Shown here: piece after piece, positions 25,466 to 34,170 of the stretch
How the letters are laid out: every line of letters starts with the position of its first letter
Position numbering within the stretch: the stretch's first letter is position 1
Assembly (NCBI RefSeq): GCF_049651805.1
Contig: NZ_JBASCU010000017.1
Span: forward strand, 1-64,000
DNA from: Pseudolysinimonas_A sp049651805
Lineage (GTDB): Bacteria > Actinomycetota > Actinomycetes > Actinomycetales > Microbacteriaceae
Direction: 5' to 3'
DNA: 64,000 bases
Notes under the pieces: model-generated
Told to the model about the DNA's origin: nothing
Seen by the model: only the letters and a program-made list of their open reading frames with translations
Databases searched by the model: none
Position numbers and translations under genes: made by a program

Positions 25466-27114
25466 TGACCAACCTCGCTCCCGACCGCGCGGCCGGGCCG
25501 TCGCTTCGCGGTGCCCCCCAACCGGCGACCTTGCCACTGCTGCCGGCGCTCGTCGTCGCTGCCGGTGCAGGGCTGCTGCTCGACACCGCGTTTCCCGACA
25601 AGGGCTGGTGGTTCACCGCGTTTCCGGCCATCGCACTCGCCCTGATCGCGATGCAGGGGCGCCGGATCGGGGCGGCGATCCTCGTCGGGCTCGTCTTCGG
25701 CGGGACCTTCTACTGGCCGCACATCGAGTGGGCGTCGGAGTTCCTCGGCGTGTTGCCGTGGTCGGCCCTGGCCGGGGTCATGACATTGTGGAACGGCGCC
25801 GCGGCGGCCCTCATCGCACTCACCTATCGGTGGGTCCCGCGGGTGTGGGGCGGCGCGAAGGCCCGCCTGCTGCTGGTGCCGGCGGTCGTGGCCGGCCTCT
25901 GGACGGCGCGCGAGGCGATCGCGAGCGTCTGGCCCTACGGCGGGTTCTCGTGGGGGCGGGTTGCGTTCTCACAGTCCGACAGCCCGATCGCGCCGCTGTT
26001 CGCCTGGGTGGGGGTCTCGGGGGTGTCGTTCGCGATGGTGTTCGTCGTCGCGATGGCCGTCGCTGCCGCGCAGGAGGCGATCCGGAACCCGCGACAGAGC
26101 GTGGCACTCGGCGCGCTGGTGACGGTCGGCGCTCTGGTGCTCGTGGTCATCCCGCCGTGGACCGCGTTGCCGGGGACGTCGCCGGCGAACACGCCGACCC
26201 TGCGTGTCGGCGCGGTACAGGGAGCGACCAAGGCCGGATACTTCGACCCTCCCGACGCGTTCGGCGACAACCTCATCGCGCAGGTTGCGGCCACGGAACC
26301 GCTTTACAGCCAAGACGTGGACGTCGTCGTCTGGCCGGAAGGGGCGTCGGACGCGAACCCCCTGGCCTACCCCTGGGCGGCCGACCTCTGGGACGAGGTG
26401 TCGCGCCGCGCCGATGCGCCGCTGATCGGTGGCGCGATCACCACCCGTCAACTCGACAAGGTCGATGCGAACGGTGAGCCGGTGCCCGAGTACTTCAACA
26501 CCGTCATGCTCTGGCAGGCCGGCGAGGGCTCACCGGAGTCGAGAGTGCTCGACTACTACGACAAGAAGCATCCCGTGCCGTTCGGCGAATATGTCCCCGA
26601 TCGCGCCTTCTGGCGCCAGTTCGCTCCCGACCTCATCGACCTCATCCAGCGCGAATACACGCCGGGCACGACCGACTCGGTGTTCGACCTCGGCGACGGC
26701 GTGATCGTGGGCAACGCCATCTGCTTCGACATCGTCGACGATCAGCTGCTGACCGAGATGGTCGAACAGGGCGCCCAGATCGTCTTCGCCGAGACGAACA
26801 ACGCCGACTTCGGACGAACTGACGAGAGCGTTCAGCAGCTCGCGATCGCGCGCATCCGGGCGATCGAGACCGCGCGCACCGTGGTGAACATCTCGACGGT
26901 CGGCACGAGCGCGATCGTATTGCCGGACGGAACGATCGACCAGCAGTTGCCCTGGTACGAACCGGGGGTGATGGTCGCTGACGTACCGTTGCTCACCACA
27001 GTGACGCCTGCGGTGGTGGTGGGCCGCCAGCTCGAGTGGCTCGCTGCGATCATCGGCCTCGCGGGGCTGCTGATCGCCGGCGTCGGTGTGCGGGGACGCC
27101 GAGCCCGACGCTGA
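25465..27114 (+). CDS. lnt: Apolipoprotein N-acyltransferase
   Basis: Membrane enzyme of 549 residues that adds the third acyl chain to the N-terminal Cys of lipoproteins. The N-terminal half has about six membrane segments, then a nitrilase-type catalytic domain with the triad E292 (VVWPEGASD), K367 (YYDKKHPVPFGEY) and C420 (GNAICFDI), and a C-terminal membrane segment anchors the domain. The ATG at 25465 shares a TGATG junction with the helY stop. Lnt is uncommon in Firmicutes but typical of high-GC actinobacteria. It works with Lgt and LspA; lspA lies at the far end of this window. Confidence 0.93.
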   Translation: MTNLAPDRAAGPSLRGAPQPATLPLLPALVVAAGAGLLLDTAFPDKGWWFTAFPAIALALIAMQGRRIGAAILVGLVFGGTFYWPHIEWASEFLGVLPWSALAGVMTLWNGAAAALIALTYRWVPRVWGGAKARLLLVPAVVAGLWTAREAIASVWPYGGFSWGRVAFSQSDSPIAPLFAWVGVSGVSFAMVFVVAMAVAAAQEAIRNPRQSVALGALVTVGALVLVVIPPWTALPGTSPANTPTLRVGAVQGATKAGYFDPPDAFGDNLIAQVAATEPLYSQDVDVVVWPEGASDANPLAYPWAADLWDEVSRRADAPLIGGAITTRQLDKVDANGEPVPEYFNTVMLWQAGEGSPESRVLDYYDKKHPVPFGEYVPDRAFWRQFAPDLIDLIQREYTPGTTDSVFDLGDGVIVGNAICFDIVDDQLLTEMVEQGAQIVFAETNNADFGRTDESVQQLAIARIRAIETARTVVNISTVGTSAIVLPDGTIDQQLPWYEPGVMVADVPLLTTVTPAVVVGRQLEWLAAIIGLAGLLIAGVGVRGRRARR

Positions 27115-27130
27115 CCCGCTAAATGACTCG

Positions 27131-27514
27131 CTAAGCCGACTTCTTCTTCGAGTTCTTCGACGCCTCTTCGCCGCGGCGGGCGCGGAGCAGTGCGAGGCGT
27201 TCCTGCAACAGTTCCTCGAGCTCCGGGCGTGTGCGTCGTTCGAGCAGCATGTCCCAGTGCGTGCGGGGAGCCTTGGTCTCGACCGTCTCGGTCTCGACGA
27301 GCGTGCCATCTTCGGCGACAAGGCGACCCTCTTGACCGCTGCGCGGCGACTCCCAGGTCTCCGGGATCTCGGCATCGAAGGCGAACGTCACCTCGAACGT
27401 AGAGCCGTCATCCGTACGGTAGAGGCTCTTGCGGCGCGAGACGAACTCGACGCCCTCTTCGCTCTGGAGGCTCTGCGATCCGAGTCGCATGCCCCGCAGG
27501 TTTCGTTCTGCCAT
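27131..27514 (-). CDS. rbpA: RNA polymerase-binding protein RbpA
   Basis: Actinobacterial transcription activator of 127 residues that binds RNA polymerase and group I/II sigma factors and stabilises open complexes. Hallmarks are the N-terminal ERNLRGMRLGSQSLQSEEG, a core domain around FVSRRKSLYRTDDGSTFEV, and the sigma-interacting C-terminal TKAPRTHWDMLLERRT. The zinc-type cysteines found in some RbpA proteins are absent, as in other homologues from this order. The tail ends in a lysine run (NSKKKSA). The 172 nt upstream, to the GDPD gene, must hold its promoter; I could not identify the -35/-10 boxes securely. Confidence 0.95.
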   Translation of the reverse strand: MAERNLRGMRLGSQSLQSEEGVEFVSRRKSLYRTDDGSTFEVTFAFDAEIPETWESPRSGQEGRLVAEDGTLVETETVETKAPRTHWDMLLERRTRPELEELLQERLALLRARRGEEASKNSKKKSA

Positions 27515-27686
27515 CGTGTGGCCTTCTTCCTGTTCCTGTGTGGCTCAAGTCAGGGGCGCGCGTTCGGTGGAACAACACCCGTGACAGGTATAACGACAGG
27601 CTGGCGTCAGCGATCCCCACGCACACCTGTTCCCAGTGCATTCACAGCCGTTGTCGGTCGGATGCGAAGGGGGTCGCGAGAAGGCC

Positions 27687-28472
27687 TCAGAAACGACGTC
27701 CGGAACGCCGCCTGAGGAGAGAAATCGCGAGATCGGCTCGATCACTCACGAGCCCGTCGACACCGAGGTCGAGCAGCCGCACCATCGACGGTTCGTCGTT
27801 GACGGTCCAGGCGTGCACCTCGACGCCGGCCGCGTGGAACGCGGCGATCGTGCGCGGCGTCATCGTCGACATCCGCAGGATCGAGAGCGGGAGCTGCACG
27901 GCGTGCACGTTCCTCAGGATGCGCCGCAGCACCGGCAGGCTACCGGGGCTGCGCGCCGCGCTGACGGCGGCGACGGCACCGCGCGACGAGATCGACGTGG
28001 CGACGCCGGGCAGGGCGCGAACGACCGCCAATCGCCGGACGGGGCTGAACGATCCGACCAGCACCCGATCGGTTGCGCCCGAATCCCGGATCGCGGCGAC
28101 GGTCGGCGCGACGGCATCCGTCGACTTGATGTCGATGTTGAAGCGCGCGGTCGGGAAGGCGTCCAGTGCCTCGGCGAGCGAACAGAATCCTTGTCCCTCG
28201 CCGAGTGGGATGCGGCGCAACTCGTGCGACGTCAACTGGCCGACCCGCACCTTGCGTCCGGCGAGCCTCGTCAGGTCGGGGTCGTGACTGATCATCGCCA
28301 CGCCATCCGCGGAGCCGTGCACGTCAGTCTCAAGGTGCGTCACCCCGACCGCGAGCGCCTTGGCGAACGCGAGCAGGGTGTTCTCAGGTGCCTCGAGCGC
28401 GAGCCCGCGGTGGGCGAGCACCCGCGGGGGAGCGGGGGTGAAGAACCCGCTATTTGGCTGAGGGGGTGTCAC
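27687..28472 (-). CDS. Glycerophosphodiester phosphodiesterase family protein
   Basis: Protein of 261 residues with a GDPD TIM-barrel: VLAHRGLALEAPENTLLAF (H21, R22), THLETDVHGSADGVAMISHD (E48, D50, H63) hold the catalytic and metal residues, and NIDIKS and VHAWTVND are later strands. It would split glycerophosphodiesters to glycerol-3-phosphate and an alcohol. No signal peptide is seen, so it appears cytosolic. The GTG start lies 23 nt inside the end of the SPFH gene, indicating co-transcription with SPFH and NfeD. glpK is in the window, but not linked. Confidence 0.88.
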   Translation of the reverse strand: MTPPQPNSGFFTPAPPRVLAHRGLALEAPENTLLAFAKALAVGVTHLETDVHGSADGVAMISHDPDLTRLAGRKVRVGQLTSHELRRIPLGEGQGFCSLAEALDAFPTARFNIDIKSTDAVAPTVAAIRDSGATDRVLVGSFSPVRRLAVVRALPGVATSISSRGAVAAVSAARSPGSLPVLRRILRNVHAVQLPLSILRMSTMTPRTIAAFHAAGVEVHAWTVNDEPSMVRLLDLGVDGLVSDRADLAISLLRRRSGRRF

Positions 28473-29364
28473 GAGGCGCGAAGAAACCCGGCGTGATCCC
28501 CTTCAGTGCCTCGGTGAGTTCGCTCGGAATGATCCACAGCTTGTTGGATTCACCGTCGGCGATCTTCGGAAGCGTCTGCAGGTACTGGTAGGCGAGAAGC
28601 TTGCTGTCGGGGTTGCCGGCGTGGATGGCGCCGAATACCGTCGTGATCGCTTCGGCTTCACCCTGTGCGCGCAGCACCTGCGCCTTGGCGTCACCCTCAG
28701 CGCGGAGGATCTCCGACTGGCGCGCTCCTTCGGCCTCGAGGATCTGCGACTGTTTCGTGCCTTCGGCGGTGAGGATGACGGCGCGGCGGTCCCGCTCGGC
28801 GCGCATCTGCTTCTCCATCGAATCCTGAATGCTCACAGGCGGGTCGATCGCCTTCAGCTCGACGCGTCCGACACGGATACCCCACTTGCCCGTCGACTCG
28901 TCGAGGACGACGCGCAACTGCGTGTTGATGTTGTCGCGGGAGGTGAGCGCTTCCTCGAGGTTCAGGCCACCAACGACATTACGAAGGGTGGTGGTGGTGA
29001 GCTGCTCGACCGCGCCGAGATAGTTCGCGATCTCGTAAGTCGCGGCACGGGCGTCGTTCACCTGGAAGAAGACGACGGTGTCGATCGAGACGACCAGGTT
29101 GTCTTCGGTGATCACGGGCTGCGGGGGGAATGAGACAACCTGTTCGCGCATGTCGACGAGCGGGCGAAGCCGGTCGATGAAGGGCACGAGGATGTTCAGG
29201 CCCGGGGAGAGGGTCTTGTGATATCTGCCGAGCCGCTCGACGATGCCGGCATACGCCTGAGGGATGATGCGGATCGACCGCGCGATGATCGTGAACACGA
29301 AGATGATCACGACCGCGACGACGATCCACAGGATCACCGTGCTGAAGATGTCGGCATCGCTCAT
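28450..29364 (-). CDS. SPFH/band 7 domain protein (stomatin/QmcA-like)
   Basis: Membrane-associated scaffold protein of 304 residues. An N-terminal membrane helix (VILWIVVAVVIIFVFTIIA) is followed by the SPFH domain (RIIPQAYAGIVERLGRYHKTLSPGL in two parts of the same strand; GLNILVPFIDRLRPLVDMRE) and a coiled-coil rich in Glu/Arg/Ala (RAERDRRAVILTAEG, AEGDAKAQVLRAQGEAEA). The C-terminus ends with a Pro-rich stretch. SPFH proteins organise membrane microdomains and are usually paired with an NfeD protein, as here, where the NfeD gene overlaps by 4 nt on the upstream side. Confidence 0.92.
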   Translation of the reverse strand: MSDADIFSTVILWIVVAVVIIFVFTIIARSIRIIPQAYAGIVERLGRYHKTLSPGLNILVPFIDRLRPLVDMREQVVSFPPQPVITEDNLVVSIDTVVFFQVNDARAATYEIANYLGAVEQLTTTTLRNVVGGLNLEEALTSRDNINTQLRVVLDESTGKWGIRVGRVELKAIDPPVSIQDSMEKQMRAERDRRAVILTAEGTKQSQILEAEGARQSEILRAEGDAKAQVLRAQGEAEAITTVFGAIHAGNPDSKLLAYQYLQTLPKIADGESNKLWIIPSELTEALKGITPGFFAPRDTPSAK

Positions 29365-29846
29365 GGAACCAGTCCTTCTTTTTGGGGTGCCGACGCGGGA
29401 ACGACCACGGCGGTCGCGCCTTCGATGGCGGTGACGACGACGCGCTCGCCTTCGACGAGCTCGCCATCGAGTCCGTCGGCGAGGCGGGAGGTCCAGGTTT
29501 CGCCGTTGGCGAGTTTCACCTGGCCGCGCGCGTCGGCGAAGTCTTTGACGACGGTGCCCGTGAGACCCGGCAGGGCCGCGACGTTGCTCAGGGTCGGATC
29601 ACCGCCCTTTCGGAATGCGCGCAAGAGCGGGGGGCGTACCACGAAGAGCAGCAGCAGCGCCAGAACACCGGCGATCACGACCTGCGCCCAGATCGGGGCT
29701 GGGAAGAAGCCGGCCACCAGACCACCGAGACTTCCGCCGGCGAGCATGAGAAACGTGAAGTCGAGGGTGAAGACCTCGATGATCACGAAGACCAGAACGA
29801 GGGCGAGCCAGAGGACCCAACCCCACTCGACCAGGAGCTCCGACAT
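29361..29846 (-). CDS. NfeD family membrane protein
   Basis: Protein of 161 residues with three to four hydrophobic helices in the first 85 residues (WVLWLALVLVFVIIEVF; MLAGGSLGGLVAGFF; AQVVIAGVLALLLLFVV) and a soluble C-terminal OB-like NfeD domain (LPGLTGTVVKDFADARGQVKLANGETW). It is the partner of the overlapping SPFH protein; such pairs are thought to act in membrane-domain organisation or quality control. The ATG start is divergent from the SDR gene, with about 30 nt between the coding starts. Confidence 0.9.
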   Translation of the reverse strand: MSELLVEWGWVLWLALVLVFVIIEVFTLDFTFLMLAGGSLGGLVAGFFPAPIWAQVVIAGVLALLLLFVVRPPLLRAFRKGGDPTLSNVAALPGLTGTVVKDFADARGQVKLANGETWTSRLADGLDGELVEGERVVVTAIEGATAVVVPASAPQKEGLVP

Positions 29847-29876
29847 GTGTCGAAACTAGCAGACCGGCTAGTCTCG

Positions 29877-30659
29877 ATGACCGTGAGTATCGACCCCGTC
29901 CTGCCCGCCGGATCCCTCTCTGGAAAGCGCGCCCTCGTCACCGGATCGTCCCGCGGGATCGGCGCCGACACGGCCCGGTACCTGGCTGCGGCCGGCGCGA
30001 AGGTCGCGATCAACTACCGCAACAAGGAGGCGCGAGCGCTGAAGCTCGTCGCCGAGATCGCGGATGCCGGCGGCGAGGCGATCGCGATCGGCGGCGACCT
30101 CACCGAGGCCGCATCGGTCGAGGCGATGTTCCGGACCGTGGGCGACGCCTGGGGCGGCCTCGACATCCTCGTCCTCAACGCCTCCGGCGGCATGGAGGGC
30201 GGCATGGCTGAGGACTACGCGCTGCAGCTCAATCGCGACGCCCAGGTGCGCGCCCTTGAGACCGCGCTGCCGTTGCTCGGCGACGGCGCACGGGTCGTGT
30301 TCGTCACGAGCCACCAGGCCCACTTCATCCACACCGTTCCGACGATGCCGGAGTACCAGAAGGTGGCGGAGAGCAAGCGCGCCGGTGAAGACGCCCTGCG
30401 CGAGCGCATCCCCGCGCTGGATGCCGCCGGCGTCGGCTTCGTCGTCGTCTCGGGCGACATGATCGAGGGCACCATCACGGCGACCCTGCTCGACCGGGCG
30501 CGACCGGGCGCGATCGACGCCCGCCGCGAGGACGCCGGCCGCCTCTACACGGTGAGCGAGTTCGCGTCCGAGGTCGCGCGCGCCGCCGTCGACCCGCTGC
30601 CGGAGGGCCGCATCCGCTACGTGGGCGATGTGAGCGGCTTCTTGAACCCGCACCGGTAG
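29877..30659 (+). CDS. SDR family oxidoreductase with atypical active site
   Basis: Protein of 260 residues. The Rossmann dinucleotide motif VTGSSRGIG (21-29) and the strand-4 ILVLNASGG are intact. The usual YxxxK does not appear at the expected place: VAESKRAGEDAL aligns with the classical YAASKxAxExL, leaving Val where the catalytic Tyr would be. A Tyr four residues upstream (PEYQK) might substitute. The protein could have changed chemistry or serve as a nucleotide-binding regulator. The ATG at 29877 is used; a GTG two codons later is also possible. It is followed after 4 nt by a Nudix gene. Confidence 0.85.
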   Translation: MTVSIDPVLPAGSLSGKRALVTGSSRGIGADTARYLAAAGAKVAINYRNKEARALKLVAEIADAGGEAIAIGGDLTEAASVEAMFRTVGDAWGGLDILVLNASGGMEGGMAEDYALQLNRDAQVRALETALPLLGDGARVVFVTSHQAHFIHTVPTMPEYQKVAESKRAGEDALRERIPALDAAGVGFVVVSGDMIEGTITATLLDRARPGAIDARREDAGRLYTVSEFASEVARAAVDPLPEGRIRYVGDVSGFLNPHR

Positions 30660-30663
30660 CGTC

Positions 30664-31128
30664 GTGCCCAACATCCACGCACATCGGCTCACCTCCCGGG
30701 TGCTGCTGTTCGACCGCGATGACCGCGTGCTGTTGTTCCTCACGGCGGCGCCGGACTCGTCGCGTCTCCCGCGGTGGATCACGCCGGGCGGGGGAGTGGA
30801 CCCCGGAGAGACGCACCTACAGGCGGCGGTGCGAGAACTCGAAGAAGAGACCGGGTTGCGCCTCGAGACCCTGACCGGGCCGGTGTGGTCACACGACTTC
30901 GATGTCGAATGGGACTCGGCCGACCACGACACCGGTCACGCCGAGTTCTACACGGCCGTCGTGGACGCCTTCGACCCGTCCGATGCGAACTGGACCGACG
31001 ACGAGCGTGTCGACGTCACCGAACACCGCTGGTGGACCCTGGGGGAGCTGCTGGCCGAGCGCCCACCGTTCGAGCCGCGGGAGCTGATCGACCTCATCCG
31101 TCGGCAGTTGCCGTCGTGCCTGGCGTGA
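30664..31128 (+). CDS. Nudix hydrolase
   Basis: Protein of 154 residues with a complete Nudix box: GGGVDPGETHLQAAVRELEE then ETGL, matching G-x5-E-x7-REU-x-EE-x-GU. The glutamates bind the metal for hydrolysis of a nucleoside diphosphate linked to some moiety. A typical Nudix opening (TSRVLLFDRDDRVLLFLTAA) comes before the box. The substrate is unknown. The start is GTG, 4 nt after the SDR stop. The last 35 bases overlap the decayed reductase gene on the opposite strand. Confidence 0.9.
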   Translation: MPNIHAHRLTSRVLLFDRDDRVLLFLTAAPDSSRLPRWITPGGGVDPGETHLQAAVRELEEETGLRLETLTGPVWSHDFDVEWDSADHDTGHAEFYTAVVDAFDPSDANWTDDERVDVTEHRWWTLGELLAERPPFEPRELIDLIRRQLPSCLA

Positions 31129-31687
31129 CCGCCCCCGACGTGACCGTATAGACGAGTCGGGCGAACTGGCCGACCTTTTCGGCTGAGATCAGCCGAAGGC
31201 GATCGGACTCGACCCGTCGCGGGAACAGGGGAGCGCCCCCGCCGAGGGCGACCGGCGCCACCGACAGTGCGATCTCGTCGAGTGCCCGGCATCCAGGAAC
31301 TGTCCCGCCAGGTCGCCTCCGCCGACGACCCAGATGTCGCCGTCGCCCGCAGCCTCTCGAATCGCCGGCAGGGCCTCGGCGACCGAACCGCTGGCGAAGC
31401 GGATGTCGGCCCCGGTCGGCACAGGCAGCTCGCGAGTCGTGAACACGAACGTCGGGCGAATCGCCGTGGAACTCGCTCCACTTTTCGGGATGCGCGAGGA
31501 TGTCAGACTCGTCGAGCAGTCACTCGTAGGTCGTCGAGCCCTCGACTAGCACCGAGGCACCTGACGGGAACAGCCCCTCATCGGGATGCTCACCATCCTC
31601 GACGGCAAACAGCCAGGCAAGGGAGTTGCGCTCGTCGGCGATGAAGCCATTGATGGTCGTCGCGGTGTCGAACGTGATTCTTCCCAT
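31094..31687 (-). pseudogene. Dihydrofolate reductase family (RibD C-terminal-like) gene, inactivated
   Basis: Translating the minus strand from the ATG at 31687 gives MGRITFDTATTINGFIADER and continues to STTYE, where a TGA stands at the position expected for Trp (YEWLL). Reading on, the frame shifts by one base after SEFHGDSP into VFTTRELPVPTGADIRF, continues through GDGDIWVVGGGDLAGQFLDAG, then shifts again into LDEIALSVAPVALGGGAPLF and FARLVYTV. One nonsense codon plus two frameshifts leave no functional product. Sequencing error could explain one lesion but three are unlikely. The intact family is a stand-alone pyrimidine reductase-like enzyme of unknown function. Confidence 0.85.
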
Positions 31688-31741
31688 CCCGTGACGTTGG
31701 ACGGATCTGCCGACACGGGGTACGACGCCCCCGGGAATGGC

Positions 31742-31774
31742 TGAGGCCCGGCCCCATTGGCGGACCGGGCCTCA
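31742..31774 (-). terminator. Terminator hairpin after the liv operon
   Basis: TGAGGCCCGG ... CCGGGCCTCA, a perfect 10-bp stem with a 13-nt loop, starting 15 nt after the binding-protein gene on the minus strand. It closes the ABC transporter operon. Confidence 0.82.
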
Positions 31775-31789
31775 ACTGTCAGAAGGTGA

Positions 31790-33055
31790 TCAGCCGACCA
31801 CTTCCACGTTGGAGTATCCGGCTCCGTTGAACTTCTGAAGGATGACCGTCTGCACCGCCGGAGCGCCGTCGACGGTCGTGTCGATCGGACCGAACGAGAA
31901 GTCGGTCTCGAGGTTGCTGATCGACGTCAGCGCTTCGTAGAACGACTCTCGCGTCGGCTCGGTCATCTTCGTAAAGGCTTCCTCGAGGATCTCGCCAGCC
32001 ATCCACGACCACACGCAGTGCGGGAACGCCTTGCCGTCCTGCTCGTGCCCGGTCACGTACTCGGCGATCGCGTCGAAGTAGACCGCGCCAGCCTCCGACT
32101 CCGCGAACGGCGGAGCGGCGGCGGCCTGGGCGAACCCGGCTGCGTAGACACCGGCGAAGGTGTCACCGGTCACGCCGGCAGGAGTGAGGATGCCACCAGG
32201 CGATGCGGTGTTCGACGGCAGGAACACGATGGGCTTCCAGCCGAGCGCTGCGACCTTCTGGAGATCGGCGATCGCAAGAGGCGTGATCGCAACAGCGTGG
32301 AAGAGCACGTCGGCTCCCGTGGCGTAAAGCTCGGTGATCTGACCTTCGAGGCTCGTTGCGGTGGGCTCATAGCTGAGCTCCTTGACGATCTCGATGTTGT
32401 CTTCGCCTTCGATCGCGTCCTTCAGGCCCTGCAGGTAGCCCTTGCCGTAGTCGTCGTTCTGGTACAGAACGGCGATCTTGTGAGGCTGGCCATCGGCGAC
32501 GAGAGCCTCGCCGAACGCAGCACCCTCTTGCAGGTACGTCGGTACGAGCCCGAGCGTCAGGTAGCCGTCTTCGCGGTTACTGAAGACCGGGTCACCGGTC
32601 ATGACGAGCACCTGCGGAAAGGCTTCTTCGGCGGCGGCGTCGCGCCAGGCACGGTTCGTCGGGGTGCCGAGGCCGATTCCCGCGGCGAAGACTTCATCTG
32701 CGACCATCTGCTGGAAGTTCGCGGCAGACTTTTCCGGGTTGTATTCGTCGTCGTAGGTACGAATCTCGACCGTCCGGGTCTTGCCGTCGCCGAACGTGAT
32801 GCCGCCCTCGGCGTTGCGCATCCCGAAGTAGGCGATCGCGCCATCGGCGGTGCAGTTGCCGGGTCCGGCCGTCGTGCCGGTGAGCGGCGTCGAGATGCCG
32901 AACACCAGGCTGTCATCGGTGATACCCGGGGACACGGCGTCTCCACCGTCGGATGGAGCTTCTCCGCCGCGTGCGCAGCCGGCCAGCGCCAGCGCCAGCA
33001 CACCTGCCGACGCGACGATCGCGAGCGTGCGCTTGCGATTCACTGTGGTTTTCAT
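31790..33055 (-). CDS. ABC transporter substrate-binding lipoprotein, branched-chain amino-acid type
   Basis: Extracellular binding protein of 421 residues, family of LivJ/LivK. Signal peptide and lipobox: a basic MKTTVNRKRT, hydrophobic core, then LALAGC with C27 lipidated. The mature part shows the type I periplasmic-binding fold, with DSLVFGISTPLTGTTAGPG at the start, VAVLYQNDDYGKGYLQGLKD (written in two adjoining parts as HKIAVLYQNDDYGKGYLQG) in the hinge region, and GFAQAAAAPPF later. The ligand could be a branched-chain amino acid, urea or another small amide; it cannot be read from sequence. It is last in the operon and overlaps the livM end by 4 nt. Confidence 0.9.
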   Translation of the reverse strand: MKTTVNRKRTLAIVASAGVLALALAGCARGGEAPSDGGDAVSPGITDDSLVFGISTPLTGTTAGPGNCTADGAIAYFGMRNAEGGITFGDGKTRTVEIRTYDDEYNPEKSAANFQQMVADEVFAAGIGLGTPTNRAWRDAAAEEAFPQVLVMTGDPVFSNREDGYLTLGLVPTYLQEGAAFGEALVADGQPHKIAVLYQNDDYGKGYLQGLKDAIEGEDNIEIVKELSYEPTATSLEGQITELYATGADVLFHAVAITPLAIADLQKVAALGWKPIVFLPSNTASPGGILTPAGVTGDTFAGVYAAGFAQAAAAPPFAESEAGAVYFDAIAEYVTGHEQDGKAFPHCVWSWMAGEILEEAFTKMTEPTRESFYEALTSISNLETDFSFGPIDTTVDGAPAVQTVILQKFNGAGYSNVEVVG

Positions 33056-34170
33056 GTGGTGCCTCTCCTTCGAGGGGTTGGTTCACTCGGTGTTTCTGTT
33101 GTCGCTTCAGCGGTGCTGGAGCCGACGTTGTGCCCGCCGCGCCCGCGTCGAACTCGACGCAGGATGGCGCGGGGAAGACTGGCGAGACCGCCCGGAAGCA
33201 GGAAGAGAACGAGCAGGATGACGATGCCCTGCACGACCGTGGTGCTTCCGGGACTGATCGTGTTCGTGACTTGCGGCACGAGTACGTAGATGATGCCGCC
33301 GAGGATCGCTCCGACGATGCTGCCGGCGCCTCCGACGATCGACGCGATGACGAGTTCGATCGAGTGCCCGAATGACAGCGTCTCGCTCGAGGTGTATTGG
33401 AGCGCGACGACATAGAGGAACCCGGCTGCACCGCCGAACATTGACGCGATCGTGAAGGCGAGCACTTTGTAGCGATACGGCGAGATGCCCATCGACGCCG
33501 CGACGGCCTCGTTCTCTTTGACAATCGCGAACGCGCGGCCGTATTTGCCTCGAACGAGGAAGAACGCGAGGGCGAAGAGCATGGCGGCGATGATCATGAC
33601 CAGGTAGTACTGCCACTGGTCATCATCGAGACCGGTCCAGCTCGGTGCCGCGAAGGGGTTGCCCTTGTAGGTCTGCCCGTCGGAGGCGAGATAGTCGAGT
33701 CGACGAATCGAGATGCCTTCGTTGCCACCCGTCAGATCCGAGAGTCGCTTGGCGAGGGGCACCCCGATGATCGGCAGCGCGATGGTAACCATGGCCAAGG
33801 CGAGACCGCGCAGTCGGACCGCCACCAGTGCGACGACAAGCCCCATGACCCCGGGGATGATGATTGCCAGCACAAAACCGATGGCGATCGAACCCTCGGC
33901 GAGCGGCCCGCCCCACCAGGCGCGAATGGGGATGATCGCGCAGTAAGCGCCGACACCGACGAAGAAGACGTGGCCCAGCGACACCTGCCCGGTGTAGCCC
34001 ATCACGATATTGAGGCCGAGCACCGCGACCGCGAAGACCGCGATCCGGGTCACGGTCTGGTTGGAGAATTCGGTCGCCATGAGCGGCAGCACGAGCAGCA
34101 CGACAGCGATGACCGCTCCGATCGCCCACCGCACCCCGGTCTTGTCGAGAAGTGCGCGCACGTTCTTCAT
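33052..34170 (-). CDS. livM: Branched-chain amino-acid ABC transporter permease (LivM type)
   Basis: Inner-membrane permease of 372 residues with about ten hydrophobic segments. The LivM hallmarks are the N-terminal membrane run ending NIVMGYTGQVSLGHVFFVG and the cytoplasmic loop GRAFAIVKENEAVAASMGIS, where the ATPase docks. The C-terminal tail after LLFLLPGGLASLPR is basic and extended by about 40 residues, ending in Thr/Pro-rich sequence. The ATG at 34170 gives the normal MKNVRALLDK start and overlaps livH by 4 nt. Confidence 0.92.
   Translation of the reverse strand: MKNVRALLDKTGVRWAIGAVIAVVLLVLPLMATEFSNQTVTRIAVFAVAVLGLNIVMGYTGQVSLGHVFFVGVGAYCAIIPIRAWWGGPLAEGSIAIGFVLAIIIPGVMGLVVALVAVRLRGLALAMVTIALPIIGVPLAKRLSDLTGGNEGISIRRLDYLASDGQTYKGNPFAAPSWTGLDDDQWQYYLVMIIAAMLFALAFFLVRGKYGRAFAIVKENEAVAASMGISPYRYKVLAFTIASMFGGAAGFLYVVALQYTSSETLSFGHSIELVIASIVGGAGSIVGAILGGIIYVLVPQVTNTISPGSTTVVQGIVILLVLFLLPGGLASLPRAILRRVRRGRGGHNVGSSTAEATTETPSEPTPRRRGTT

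Noticed and set aside
22631..25537. Long minus-strand open frame across helY and tatC
   Set aside because: Antisense shadow; it contains no recognisable domain, and the + strand reading has intact helicase and TatC motifs with coupled starts.
27515..27686. Possible SigR-type promoter (GGGAAC) upstream of rbpA
   Set aside because: GGGAAC is present on the minus strand but no GTT follows at the required 18-19 nt spacing, so the match is not supported.
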